Of a stretch of DNA of 64,000 nt, positions 1 to 10,698 are shown piece by piece; positions within the stretch are counted from its first letter, which is position 1; each line of letters opens with the position of its first letter. A model generated the notes under the pieces. That model saw only the letters and a list, made by a program, of their open reading frames with translations. It searched no databases and was not told the origin of the DNA. The DNA is from Calvatia gigantea. Taxonomy: Eukaryota > Basidiomycota > Agaricomycetes > Agaricales > Lycoperdaceae. The stretch is from the NCBI GenBank assembly GCA_025093985.1, contig JACAAK010000004.1:1488001-1552000 (forward strand). The letters are read 5' to 3'. The translations under genes were made by a program, and so were the position numbers.

Positions 1-70
1 AGGCAGTTTTTACAGGCCAAGGGAGCTTATACCAGGTACTAGAATACCCATTTTTGTATATAAATTTCAA

Positions 71-280
71 GAGGGACAAACTGTTCCACTGCACTTAAAA
101 TATTAATTAATTAATAACTCCCCTAAAACAAAGGATTACATAATCATACTTTGCATATGATTAGATAAGATACTGGACTATCTACAATTAAATTAGGAAG
201 TGCACAGCCACAGTAGTCCTTGAGATATGAGCTGATCTTCTGAGAAGTTCAAAACATTGGAACGGTTTTGTCCCTTACTG
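71..280 (-). mobile_element. Small non-autonomous inverted-repeat element (MITE-like), copy 1
   Basis: An AT-rich element of about 210 bp whose ends are inverted copies of GGGACAAAAC(C/T)GTTCCA. The inner end reads GTCCCTTACTG followed by TA. A second copy in opposite orientation lies at 63739-63950 and matches along its length. CAG termini next to TA fit pogo/Fot1-type Tc1/mariner elements, which duplicate TA (family knowledge). There is no ORF, so it would need a transposase in trans. The TA joins directly to a LINE fragment, but no matching LINE half is visible on the far side. Bases 1-70 hold nothing recognisable. Confidence 0.7.
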
Positions 281-802
281 TACTTGGGCTTCTACTTTGA
301 CTATAGCTTGACTTTCAAAGAGCATGTTTGGTTTTATTCTACCAAAGCACTCTCTATAGTAAAAGCTATGAGGATGCTTGGTAACTCAACAAGGGGCTTG
401 TGGCCTATGCAGAAGAGCCTTCTTTATCAGTTATGTGTTGTGCCTATCACAATGTATGGTTTTAAGCTCTAGTTCTTCAAGGGATCCCACTATAAGGTGG
501 CCTTTAAGAGCCTGAACTCCATGCAATGTCAGGTGGCCCTGTAGATTACAGGTGCTTTCTGGACTGCTCCTATGGGGGCTGCAGAGTCATTTACAGGTCT
601 TATCCCTATCCAGCTTCACCTCAAGAAGTTTGCTGTTTGGTTGGATTACAGGATTAAGACTCTATCACCCAACTATCCTCTCCAGGCTCTTATAAGCCCA
701 GAATACTCTGGGAGTGCCAAGTTGTACCCTAGGTCTATTGGTCTCATGTCGCCTTCTGTGCATAAAAAGATAGTAAGGGCCCTAATACAGGTGGACTCCA
801 GC
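281..802 (+). pseudogene. Old LINE ORF2 fragment, RT C-terminal part (LINE-A)
   Basis: Translates to the RT thumb/connection region of the LINE family: YLGFYFD, TKALS, then a stop, then GLIPIQL. It aligns with LINE-C 8010-8535. In-frame stops appear near 470 and 543, and the fragment is CpG-poor compared with the downstream LINE-B. It is cut at both ends, by the MITE-like element on the left and by a younger LINE at 803. It cannot make a functional protein. Confidence 0.85.
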
Positions 803-1777
803 ATGGAGGTGAAACTCAATGCGGAGGGCAACACTGACCCCGAGCATATGTATGCTCTCAACGCACGCCTTAGGGAGTGCAGGGAGGACCTCGGGATTGT
901 CCATATGGCGACGGACGCAAGTCTGCTGCTCCATGGCAAGTTCCAGGCAGTTTCATCTGCCCATGTTTACCGCCAACGGGAGTGTCTCAGGGAGATCACT
1001 CGTGTGGCAGGCCGAGTTACAGCGCCTGATGCTGAGCTCATGGCCATTGCACTTGGCATTCACTTTGCTCTTAAGCAGGGTGACATCAGGCTCATACGCG
1101 TATTCACTGACTCTATTGCATCGGCGAAGCTTGCAGTCGATCCGTCTACACATTCTGGGCAGGTGCTGTCCCAAGGGGTGTGTGTGGCGTTGAAACAGTG
1201 GCTCTCTGGGGATCCCCGGAGGGGCATTGAGTTTCTCGCTGTCCCTTCTTCCGAGAAGTGGGAGTTCCACCATGCTGTTCACTGGCATGTTACCTCGTTC
1301 CCTCAGGTCGCTTATGGTCTGAGACCGTTCACTTCTATTGCCCGCCTGCGCAAAGAGGCGGTCGACGATGTTCTGGAGTCATGGCGTCAGCTGTACTCTA
1401 CCTCTTCTTACAAGGGGCATAGTAATATGGATCTTGCTTCGGGGGCAGATCCATCTATTCCAGGGAAGCTGACCTACCTTTCGGGTGGGCCCTGGCTCCC
1501 CCACGTTAGCAGCTCTAACTCGCTCTGTGCAAGGGCCGTGCGTGCCGTCACAGGCCATGCTCCGATTGGGTCGTACCGTGTACGATTCTTTCCTAATGAA
1601 AGTGCTGGATGCTCGTGTGGCGCCGCTCTCCAGGGGTGCTATCACATTTTCGTCAGGTGTCCCAACCACAAGAGGGAACTGGACAGACCTCCTCAGACCA
1701 TTCGTGAGCTGATTGATTTCCTGGAGGCGAACCCTGGGGCGTTTGCGTTCAGGCCAGATGATGCTGGAGTCGGCTGA
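803..1777 (+). pseudogene. LINE ORF2 C-terminal part: RNase H and Cys/His tail
   Basis: Carries the three visible RNase H acidic positions: D in MATDAS, E in DAELMAI and D in VFTDS. A C-terminal CSCG..H...C motif follows, as is common at the end of LINE ORF2 proteins. The RNase H would remove the RNA strand during LINE cDNA synthesis. The frame is open to the natural stop at 1775-1777 and continues in frame with the older LINE upstream, giving a 401-codon chimeric ORF from 572. Endonuclease and RT are missing, so it is a dead copy despite the open frame. Confidence 0.85.
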
Positions 1778-2513
1778 GCTGGCGCGCGCGGGGAGGTCCT
1801 TGTGGTGTCGCTGGTCTTCTGGCCTACTGGGTGGAGAAGTCGCAAGGCAACAGGGGTTGGGTCCCTGGGGGGTGCTTCTGGCCTCGGCTAGTGGTGCTCC
1901 TTTCCTGGGCCTGGCTGGGGGCTTCACAGCGGGCGAAGGCTTAAAATAATGGGGGTGGGGTCCCCGGGTGGCAGTGTGGGTTCATCCTGCTATGCTGTTT
2001 TCTTGGACACTGTCTAGGTGGCGCTTCGAGTTGCTACCCTGCCTGCTGTGTTGTTCTGGGTCAGGACTGGGCTGATACCCTTTCACTTGGGAGGTTGGGG
2101 GTAAGGTGGCTCCAAGCGGGGGCTCCTTGCGCTGGCTCTCCTGACTACACCTGTCCCCCTGAGGGCACTCGGCCGCCGTTGCCGCTGGGTCCGCCTCCTG
2201 AGGGATGATCAGGGCACCGCCGCGGAGCGGCGGTGCGTCACTGGGTGTACACCACAAGGCCTGGGCAACTGGGCCTTCCTCAATGTGATGGGCATTTCGG
2301 GAAACCGGTGGGATTTAGCAAGTAGGGGGCGGTTTGGTCTGGTCTGGGCTAGTTCACTTAGGTTGGGTTGGGTTGCCTCTGAACAGTAGATTACTCTTAA
2401 CTCATCGGACTTTGTAGCTAGGGGATTTGTACTCTACTACACGCGGACTGCGAACGGGCACCGTGTTATAAATTGGCACAAGCCTTGATTTAAAAAAAAA
2501 AAAAAAAAAAAAA
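803..2513 (+). mobile_element. 5'-truncated young LINE (LINE-B) with poly(A) tail
   Basis: Begins abruptly at the codons for MEVKLNAEG and runs through RNase H, the C-terminal Cys/His region, a GC-rich 3' UTR (1778-2490) and a run of A to 2513. Base composition changes sharply at 802/803: CpG is frequent to the right and scarce to the left. The 3' end has the family signature ATAAATTGG..CAAGCC.TGATTT plus poly(A). An older LINE RNase H fragment resumes at 2514, so this looks like a truncated LINE inserted into an older LINE, with about 360 bp of target missing. Confidence 0.85.
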
Positions 2514-2868
2514 TGTTAGGCTCATATACGTTTTCACTGACTCTATTGCATCAGCAAAGCTTGCAGTTGATCTATCCACTCATTCTGGACAGATGCTGTC
2601 CCAGGGACTATATGTGGCACTTAAACAATGGCTCTCTGAGGATGCTCAGAGATCCATTGAATTTCTTGCTATCCTTTCTTTTGAGAAGTGGGAGTTTCAC
2701 CATGCTGTCCATCAGCATGTCACCTTATTTCCTTAGGTCGCTTATGGCCTAAGGCTGTTCACTTCCATTGCCTACCTCTGCAAGGAAGCAGTCAATAATG
2801 TTTTGGAGGAATGGTGACAGCTGTACTCTACCTCTTTTTACAAAGGGCATAGTAATATGGACCTAGCC
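2514..2868 (+). pseudogene. Old LINE RNase H fragment
   Basis: Matches the LINE RNase H region (LINE-C about 8899-9250: the VFTDSIASAKL region through SYKGHSNMDL) but with shifts and stops. It is probably the downstream remainder of LINE-A at 281-802. It ends where a LINE 5' end starts. Confidence 0.75.
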
Positions 2869-3158
2869 CAGCAACTACTACTATCAACAGGGCAGTTACT
2901 GTAGTCTAGTTGCAATTGTATATGCCTACCCCCAACTATTGGATAGAACCTGCTTTAAGTTGCTACACTACTCACTGGTATGAGCCGCAAGCCACCCAGC
3001 TCATTGTCTGATCCATGGGCTGACAACCCAGGTTTGCCCCAGTCGTTCCCAGATCCCATCTCATATATACTGGGCACCAGCTCCCAGCAGCCTCAGCCCC
3101 ATTACCAAATCTGTGCCTCTACCCAGGCATCATCTGGGAAGGGCATGCACCAATAATA
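2869..3158 (+). mobile_element. LINE 5' terminal fragment (5' UTR and ORF1 start)
   Basis: Aligns with the 5' end of full-length LINE-D (24582-24870), including CAGCAAC.AC.AC.ATCAAC and the stretch encoding MSRKPPSS. It is moderately decayed. It is cut on the right by a solo LTR at 3160. Confidence 0.75.
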
Positions 3159-3159
3159 T

Positions 3160-3474
3160 TGTGAGAAAATGCATGTAGGGGATTGAAAGGAGAACGTAAC
3201 AGTGGTTAAACAAAGTCTATTGGATGAAAACTGAATGAGTAATTCCACAATTACTGTAGAACACTATAAGAGACTAAAATGACAAAATACACTATTCTAC
3301 TTACCTGTGGAACACTGTAAGAGACTAAAGGCCTCCAAAGCATCCACAGGCAGCTACAAGTCCAACTGTCATATAACTGTAGTCATATGACCCAAACTTT
3401 GTCAGTTCTAAGTTCATCTTTGTCTATACACTCTCTAATACAACTCTGTCACTGCTTACTGACTAGGGCAAATC
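3160..3474 (-). repeat. Solo LTR, copia family A
   Basis: About 315 bp beginning TGTGAGAA and matching the LTRs of copia-A (52897-53216 and 57757-58076) in reverse. The last bases (GACA) are missing where LINE-C starts. It contains the duplicated LTR motif CTGTGGAACACTGTAAGAG described in the findings. No TSD can be scored because the right end is lost. Confidence 0.8.
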
Positions 3475-3487
3475 TCGGCAACTCCTC

Positions 3488-4384
3488 ATGACTGCGGTCG
3501 CTGTGCCGGAAGGTGCCCCCCGCCCTCAGACTAACCACTTTGTTGAAGTTATCAACAGAGGCCTCATTCAAGCTCGCGTCCACTGTAGGATCAAGTCGGT
3601 TCGCTCGAGCACGGCCAATTCTTGGTCGTTGCTCACCAATTTCGCCCCCACCCCGAAAGATGTCGCCATCATAGACGAGTGGGCTCATAAGGCGGTTGCT
3701 GAGGGCATTAAGCTCCAGCTCCGTGTCCCCGACTCCACGTCCTACATCAGAATCGTGGATATCCCCTTTATCGACGAGCTTGGTCGCAAGGCCATGACTG
3801 TCGAACGCCTCCTGGGCCATCTGTCGAAGTCTCCGCATCGCGAGGACTTCGCCATGCTGTCTCATACCCCGCGCATTTCACACAACTCCGCCAGCTCTGA
3901 CACTTGCACAGCTTGGCTCGACTTAGCCGACTCCAAGACTGGCACCTGGATGAAGCGTCTCGTGGGGTGCACCGTCCAGATTGGAATGCACTCCTGCCGC
4001 GTGCAGCAGGCTTCCGCCCGTACCGGGGTCCCCTGGTGTCAGCGCTGCTGGTACTGGGGCCACCCCACTGCTATCTGTCGATCCCGGTCGAACAGGTGCC
4101 CCATCTGCGCTGGGCCTCATACCTCTGAGAACCACCGCACCGTCGCCGGCTGTTGTCATCCTAAGGATCTCAACAAGGCTACCCCCGAGGGACAGCCATG
4201 TCCCCATAAATTCAAGTGTCTGAACTGCGGTGGCGAGCACCGCGCTGACTCTCACTCGTGCCAGCTTTGGCGCCACCGGTATGAGGCCGAGTGGATCAAA
4301 GAGCACTATAGAAAGGTGAGTGAACGCCGTCTCTCAAGGATAGCGTCACGATCCGCTGATAACACTTCAGCATCCGCACAATGA
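3488..4384 (+). pseudogene. LINE-C ORF1 (gag-like RNA-binding protein), N-truncated
   Basis: The 298 codons are the C-terminal half of ORF1. They hold three zinc knuckles in order: CQRCWYWGHPTAIC, CPICAGPHTSENH and CLNCGGEHRADSHSC. In this family ORF1 binds LINE RNA and forms the ribonucleoprotein with ORF2. The first ATG in this stretch is internal, because other copies (24663-27105 and 49613-51499) show about 300 further residues upstream. The ORF1 stop TGA overlaps the ORF2 start as ATGA at 4381-4384, an arrangement that favours reinitiation for ORF2 translation. Confidence 0.85.
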
Positions 4385-7300
4385 ACCCCGAGCCTGACGA
4401 GTTGAGGTGTTTCGTGAAGGGTAGTTTACGTGTTCTGTCATTTAACGTAGCAAAGAATTATACGTTATTGGACACATTGCTAGAGTCTGAGAAAGACAAC
4501 TTTGACATCATTTTCGTCCAGGAGCCACCCTGGCGAACGATTAGATCCGCCCCCTCGACGCTCGACGCCGAGGGTGAGCCTGTCATCGGAGCACCTAAGC
4601 ACCCTGAGTGGTTATATATGGTGAGGCCGGCCTCCACTGCGGAGGAGCGAGATCGACTGCGTGTCATGGCTTTTGTCCACACACGGATCAAGAGACTGAG
4701 GCCCTCGCTTAGGCGGGACCTCGTTGACCACCGGGATGCGATGGTTCTTACCATCTTCAATCACGGTTGTGAACGCCATTTCATGAATGTCTATTCTGAT
4801 GATGAGCACACTGCGATCAAGCTTCTCTATGAGAAGCACGATTCTCTACCCCAGATGCATTACATGGGGGGCGATTTCAATTGCCATTTGCGTGAGTGGG
4901 ACGATGGTGTCCCGCATCACCACCGACCCGCCCAGCAGCTCCTGGAAGCTGCCGACGACCTCGGCCTTGGGATCTGGTTACCAGATTCCAGGGCTTCTAC
5001 TCATGTACCTCGAGATCCGACCAAGCACCAATCAGTGATTGATCTGATCTTTATCTCCGATCTCAGGTGGCGCATCGCGCTATAACGGCAAAGCCGTTTT
5101 CACGCATGAAAATCGCTAATCTAAGGCATACAAGCCTAATCTAACGATTGCATCGAACCTTCCTGTAGTAGTACGACCTAATCTAAGAGCCCAACAGTAT
5201 AATAAAAGAGTACTCGATCACTGTAGAACACTATGACCATTGATGACGGATAGCGGCGGCTACGGGATGACCACTGTGCTTAACAAAAAGCAATTCTAAC
5301 AGTGTACCATATGACCAGTCGTGATTCCGGCCGGACCAGGCGGTAAAACCATTCCAATGCGTCTATACAGAGCTACGGGACCCCTCCAATGAGTCTAGAC
5401 TCGAGAAATAAGTCCGACGTGCTTAATCTAAAAGGCTGATCGGCGTGTTCACAAGGAAATGCCACCGTTGTTAGATTAACGAACATCACTCAGCACTAAT
5501 GACACGTATGGACGCGTTCGCGTACAATCCACGGGGACACGTAGGAGAACAGTTCACGCGACGTCTGAAATCTTAGATGTTCTACATATTTAGAGAAGAA
5601 TGCAGACCCAGAGAACGGGCTAAAACACAGCCCGGAACAAACGGATACCCAGAATCCTTCTGTATTTCCAATGTTTCACTAATCTAACAGGTTGCGGCTC
5701 TCTTGGCGCGCGATCTAATCTACCGGTTTGTACCTTGCTTGATAATATGTTCCTAGTTGTGTAATCATTGTCTTGTCATAACGAGCACCCAAATAATATA
5801 TAAACCCCCTCTGAGGTGTCGGACGTGGCAAGGAACCTACTAGCCATTGCCCAGCCTTCAGAGCGCAGTGAAAAGCGATCTATTGTGCCTGAGCGAAGCA
5901 AAGTAATAAGTTCTTTCGAGATTAACTAGACTAAGTGACTTGAGCTAGGATTGAGACCTTTTGATCTAAGAAGAAGACCTCGGGCTTACTCGTGAAGTGA
6001 GCTTAGATTAAGAGCGTATTGCATCGCTACACCCTGGTACTTGGCGTATCACAAGTGTAGGACAGTGCGCTTCTGGTCGTTAACTTGATAAGGGTGAAGC
6101 TTAGGGAGTACCTGAGGTTCTGTGTCTTGTTAACTTCTTGGATAAAGGACACGAGTCGCACTTTTTACAGTGTAACTTGGCTTTACTCTTCTTAGCGAAG
6201 GTAGTTAGCTATTCTAGTGTTCTCCACGCGTCGTTGATTCGCGTTATTTTGTGGAATTGTCCCTCATATTGTCAGATTGCCTCCCCACGAACTTGCCTTG
6301 TGCAGAAATCTTTAAAAATCTATTCCGTCAGCTTAATCTAAGCCGAACATCCATATCACATTTAGTATTTCTATTTCTGCCTCTTTAGCGCGCCCCCAGA
6401 TCAGATCGGATCTGACAGGCCCGTCAGACCACCATCCACTGTCTGTCACGATCCCTATCCACCCTGAAGACATCACGAATGTCAGAAGGGCCTTTCCCAA
6501 GAACTCGGCAGCGACTGCAGAATTGCAGTTCCTTGACGAGATCAGAGAAGGGATGTATGGTCTTCGGGATCATCCCCTTAATTCAGCTCGGGATGTTAAC
6601 GTCCTGGCATTGGCCATTGGGTCAGTGTTCTCTGCAGCATGGCATCGCCACACTGTGGAGGTGCACATTTCCGCAAAGTCTCAACCCTGGTGGGATGAGG
6701 ATTGCAGTGTCGCCCTTCAGGCCCATAGGGATTCTTCGGACCCTGCGGACTGGAAGGCATTTCGACGTGTTGTGGCATCTAAGAAGCGCAAATTCTTTGA
6801 TGAGAAGATTGAGGAAATTGCTGAGACCAACAAGCGCCCTTGGGACCTTATGGAATGGGTCAAGGCACGCAAGTTGCCTGCATGCGAGGCTATCTCCTAT
6901 CAGGGGGAGCCTTGTCACACTATGGACTCCCTATGGGAGGCCCTTCACGGTACCTACAACTCCGCTTCCGGGCGCGAGTGTGATACCCCCGTTATTGATC
7001 CGCTCCCTATGCTAACGCGGCAGGAATGGGTGGACTTCTCGGCCAAGGAACTGGTAGACATGTTGTCTGCCTGCTCTAAGGTCTCTGCGCCAGGCCCTGA
7101 CCACGTTACGTGGAGGATGTTCAAACAGATCATGCTTGGGGATGCCCTGCCAGTCTTCGTATGTCTAGCTAGCGCCTGTATTCGTTTAGGTTGCTAGCCG
7201 GAGTATTTTAAAGAATCTATGTCGGTTATTATCCCTAAGCCGGGTAAGCCTGCATATTCTACACCCAAGGCCTTTAGGCCTATAGTTCTTCTCAACACGC

Positions 7301-9594
7301 TGGGTAAGCTGTTTGAGAAAATGATCGCGACTAGGCTCCAGTTTGACTCTGTCAAATTTGGGGTCTTTCACCCTAATCAGCTCGGAGGTGTGATCCAACG
7401 ATCCACTGAAGATGCTGGCCTGATGCTGACCCACATCGTAAGAGCGGGTTGGGCTAAGGGCCTCAGGACTAGCGTTGTGGCTTTTGACATAGCGCAGTTC
7501 TTCCCGTTGTTGCACCATGATATGCTGGTGGCAATACTCCGCAAGCAAGGATTCGCCCCTGAGTTGGTTGAGTTCTTTGCGCACTACCTGGTAGGACGGA
7601 GGACCCAGTACTGCTGGGACTCTTTCAAGTCTGAACCATTTCCATCGGATGTGGGGGTGGGGCAGGGATCTGCCCTCTCTCCCGTCCTGTCGGCCTTATA
7701 CATAGCTCCGCTAATGTGGCTTTTCGACAGGGAGGCGTCACGTCTGGGGACGACTCTTCTGTCATATGTTGATGATGGCACCATCATTGCCCAGTCGAAG
7801 GACTGGGGATCCAACCTTGTGGCTCTTAAGGAGGCATATGGTATCATATTCAGGCTCTTTGAGCGCTTCGCCTTGGTACTTGAGCATGACAAGTCTGAGG
7901 TCTTCCACTTCTCCCGTAAGCACGGGGATGATAATCCACCGATAGACCTGGGCTTTGCCCCGTTCACTGGTGATACGCCACTCCGGCCCAAGCCTTATTG
8001 GAGGTATTTGGGCTTTTACTTCGACCGCGCCCTTACTTTTAAGGAGCATGTTCGTTACTACTCTACTAAAGCACTCTCTACGGTGAAGGCCATAAAGATG
8101 CTTGGTAATTCTACGAGGGGCTTGCGGCCTATGCAGAAGCGCCTCCTTTATCGGTCGTGTGTTGTTCCCATTGCAACATACGGCTTCAAACTCTGGTTCT
8201 TCAAGGGCTCTCGCTGTAAGGCGGCCCTTAAGAGTCTGAACACCATGCAGAGACGGGCGGCCCTGTGGATTACAGGTGCTTTCCGGACTGCTCCTACTGG
8301 GGCCGTGGAGTCATTCGTGGGTCTCATACCCATCCAGCTTCACATACAGAAGCTTGCTGTCAGGTCGGACTACAGGATTAAGACCCTGTCACCTAACCAT
8401 CCCCTCAGGGCCCTTATGAGCCCTGAATATTCCGGATCTGCTAAGCTGCACACCCGCTCTATCGGTCTTATGTCTCCTGCGGTTCGCAAGAAGACTAAGG
8501 GCTCCTTAATCCAGGCTGATGCCAGCCTGGTAAACCTCGTCGAGGAGTTTGAGCCTATGGCTTCAATCAATCGGCCCGGATATTGCCTGATGGACTGCCA
8601 CCCTGACCAGGTGTCGTTCATGGAGGTGAAGCTCAATGCGGAGGGTAATACTGACCCTGAGCATATGTATGCTCTCAACGCGTGCCTTAGGGAGTGCAGG
8701 GGGGACCTCGGGATTGTCCATATGGCGACGGACGCAAGTCTGCTGCTTCATGGCAAGTTCCAGGCAGTTTCATCTGCCCATGTCTATCGCCAACGGGAGT
8801 GTCTCCGGGAGATCACTCGTGTGGCAGGCCAAGTCACAGCGCCTGATGCTGAGCTCATGGCCATTGCACTTGGCGTTCATTTTGCTCTTAAGCAGGATGA
8901 CGTCAGGCTCATACGTGTATTCACTGACTCTATTGCGTCAGCGAAGCTCGCAGTTGATCTGTCTACGCATTCTGGGCAGATGCTGTCCCAAGGGGTGTGT
9001 GTGGCGCTTAAGCAATGGCTCTCTGGGGATCCCCGGAGAGGCATTGAATTCCTCGCTGTCCCTTCTTCCGAGAAGTGGGAGTTCCACCATGCTGTTCACT
9101 GGCATGTCACCTCGTTCCCTCAGGTCACTTATGGCCCGAGGCTGTTTACTTCTATTGCCCGCCTGCACAAAGAGGCGGTTGATGATGTCCTAGAGTCATG
9201 GCGCCAGCTGTACTCTACCTCTTCTTATAAGGGGCATAGCAATATGGATCTCGCCTCTGGGGCGGACCCATCTGTTCCGGGGAAGCCAACCTACCTTTCT
9301 GGTGGGCCCTGGCTCCCTCATGTTAGCGGCTCCAACTCACTCTGTGCAAGGGCCGTGCGTGCCATTACCGGTCATGCTCCGATTGGGTCGTACCGCGTAC
9401 GATTCTTTCCTAACGAAAGCGTTGGCTGCTTGTGTGGCGCCGCTCTCGAGGGGCGCTATCACATTTTCGTTAGGTGTCCCAACCACAAAAGGGAACTTGA
9501 CAGACCTCCTCAGACCATTCGTGAGCTGATTGACTTCCTGAATGCGAACCCCGGGGCGTTTGCATTCAGACCAGATGATGCTGGGATCGGCTGA
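4381..9594 (+). pseudogene. LINE-C ORF2: endonuclease, RT and RNase H
   Basis: The apurinic-like endonuclease shows FNVAKN, QEPPW (catalytic E near 4521), GDFNCH (near 4870) and SDHH (near 6424, after the insertion). RT carries QLGG, FDIAQFF, GQGSALSP and YVDD at 7765-7776. RNase H has D near 8731, E near 8851 and D near 8926. A CLCG..H...C motif lies near the end. Together these nick the target and copy the LINE RNA onto it. Two lesions are visible: the 1,307-bp insertion plus TSD at 5081-6391 (in frame but full of stops), and TAG at 7195-7197 where LINE-D has TGG (Trp). Otherwise the frame is open, so this was recently functional. Confidence 0.9.
5081..6387. mobile_element. Unclassified 1.3-kb insertion in LINE-C ORF2 (possible solo LTR)
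   Basis: LINE-D shows the uninterrupted sequence, so the borders are exact. GCGC is duplicated on both sides (5077-5080 and 6388-6391). The insert starts TATAACGGC and ends CCTCTTTA. Two small hairpins sit at its left end: AACGGCAAAGCCGTT and TTTTCACGCATGAAAA. The octamer TAATCTAA or its complement recurs about eight times. A TATATAAA box lies at 5797-5804 and no ORF exceeds about 70 codons. Size and TATA box would fit a long solo LTR, but the TA...TA ends are not standard TG...CA. Confidence 0.6.
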
Positions 9595-10027
9595 GCTGGT
9601 GCACGTGGGGGGTCCCTGTGGTGACGCTGGTCTTCTGGCCTACTAGGTGGAGAAGTCGCAAGGCAACAGGGGTGGGGTCCCTGGGGGGTGCTTCTGGCTT
9701 CGGCTGGTGGTGCTCCTTTCCTGGGCTCGGTTGGGGGTTTCGCGGGGGGCGAAGGCATAAAAACGGGGGTTGGGTCCCTGGGTGGCGGTGCAGGTTCGTC
9801 CTGCGCAGCTGCTTTCTTGGGCGCCGCTATGCAGCGCTTCGAGTTGCTACCCTGCCTACTGTGTTGCTCTGGATCGGGACTGGGCTGATACCCTTCCACT
9901 TGGGAAGTTGGGGGTAAGGCAGCTCCAAGTGGGGGCTCCTTGCGCTGGCTCTCCTGACTACACCTGTCCCCTCTCGGGCGCTCGGCCGCCGTTGCTGCTG
10001 GGCTCGCCGCTTGTGGGATGATCAGGG

Positions 10028-10048
10028 CACCGCCGCTCTGCGGCGGTG
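10028..10048 (+). other. Conserved hairpin in the LINE 3' UTR
   Basis: CACCGCCGC, a 3-nt loop, then GCGGCGGTG: a perfect 9-bp stem. Equivalent hairpins, with compensating or decayed bases, occur in the 3' UTRs of the other LINE copies (near 2212, 22503 and 31440), except the copy at 12062-13598. It may help the LINE RT recognise its template RNA, but that is inference. Confidence 0.6.
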
Positions 10049-10298
10049 TGTCACTGGGTGTACACCACAAGGCCTGGGCAACTGGGTCTTTCTCAGTGTG
10101 ATGGGCATTTTGGGGAACTGGGGGATTTGGCAAGTAAGGGGTGGTCTGGTCTGGTCTGGGTTAGCGCTTAGGTTGGGTTGGGCTGCCTCTGAACAGTAGA
10201 TTACTCTTAACTCATCGGACCTTGTAGTTGGGGCTTTGTACTTAGCTACACGCGGACTGCGATCGGGCACCGCGTTATAAATTGGTGCAAGCCATGAT

Positions 10299-10312
10299 TT
10301 TAAAAAAAAAAA
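10299..10312 (+). other. LINE-C poly(A) tail
   Basis: Short A-rich tail after the conserved 3' terminal motif GCAAGCCATGATTT. It marks the true LINE 3' end and the junction with a copia-B LTR. Confidence 0.9.
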
Positions 10313-10685
10313 CAGTGCTAGATGGACTCTTCTGAGTCAGGGCTCCAAGGTTTGGTAAAACACTTGTAGAGTTGTCCAAGAAGATATGGACTTGTATATA
10401 GAGATGTAGACTTAAAGCCACAATGGATGCTTTTGTGATCATGTGACTTGGTCACATGATGGTTGGACTTAGTTAGAACACCTGTGGATGCTTTCTGGCT
10501 TTTTAGCCTCTTACAACAGTCTACAGGTGAGTAGGACAATTTTCTGTTTTGTACTCAGCCTCTTACAATAGTCTACAGGACTGGTGTTCAATAAAACATG
10601 TTTTTCTCAAGATTCTCCCTATCAAGTCATGTTGTTTCTTCGGTGTTAGGACTGTCAGATGTTCCTCTATGCACTCCCTCCAACA
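10313..10685 (+). repeat. Copia-B 5' LTR, first bases missing
   Basis: Matches the copia-B LTR at 14301-14691 (reverse) and ends CCCTCCAACA directly before the primer-binding site. It contains CCTCTTACAACAGTCTACAG twice, separated by an intron-like GTGAGT...CAG segment. It also holds the inverted pair CATGTGAC..GTCACATG. LINE-C poly(A) abuts its left side. Confidence 0.85.
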
Positions 10686-10698
10686 GGTTATGGGCCCC
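10686..10698 (+). promoter_or_regulatory. Copia-B primer-binding site, initiator tRNA-Met anticodon-arm type
   Basis: GGTTATGGGCCCC lies immediately after the LTR. Its complement GGGCCCATAACC is the anticodon stem-loop of eukaryotic initiator tRNA-Met (CAU anticodon), not the tRNA 3' end. Drosophila copia and yeast Ty5 use this half-tRNA type of priming (established). Confidence 0.8.

Larger units (their letters stand above)
3476..10312 (+). mobile_element. LINE-C, nearly complete Tad1/I-like LINE
   Basis: Runs from inside ORF1 through ORF2, a GC-rich 3' UTR of about 700 bp and a short poly(A) ending at 10312. The EN-RT-RNase H order and triple zinc-knuckle ORF1 fit fungal Tad1/I-group LINEs. 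CpG content is high and few codons are broken, so the copy is young. It lacks the ORF1 N-terminus, carries a 1.3-kb insertion at 5081-6387 and has one nonsense change in ORF2. The left flank is a solo LTR and the right flank is a copia-B LTR, so no simple TSD is visible. Confidence 0.9.

Noticed and set aside
5081..6387. The 1.3-kb insert as a host gene or exon
   Set aside because: No ORF of note, exact LINE flanks and a duplicated GCGC show that it is an insertion.
9510..10133. 207-codon Pro/Ser-rich reverse ORF in the LINE-C 3' UTR (similar ones at 12235-12822, 31217-31546 and 1982-2257)
   Set aside because: It lies over the ORF2 stop and the GC-rich 3' UTR, has no recognisable domain, and exists because G-runs keep stops rare. 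Frames are not consistently kept between copies.
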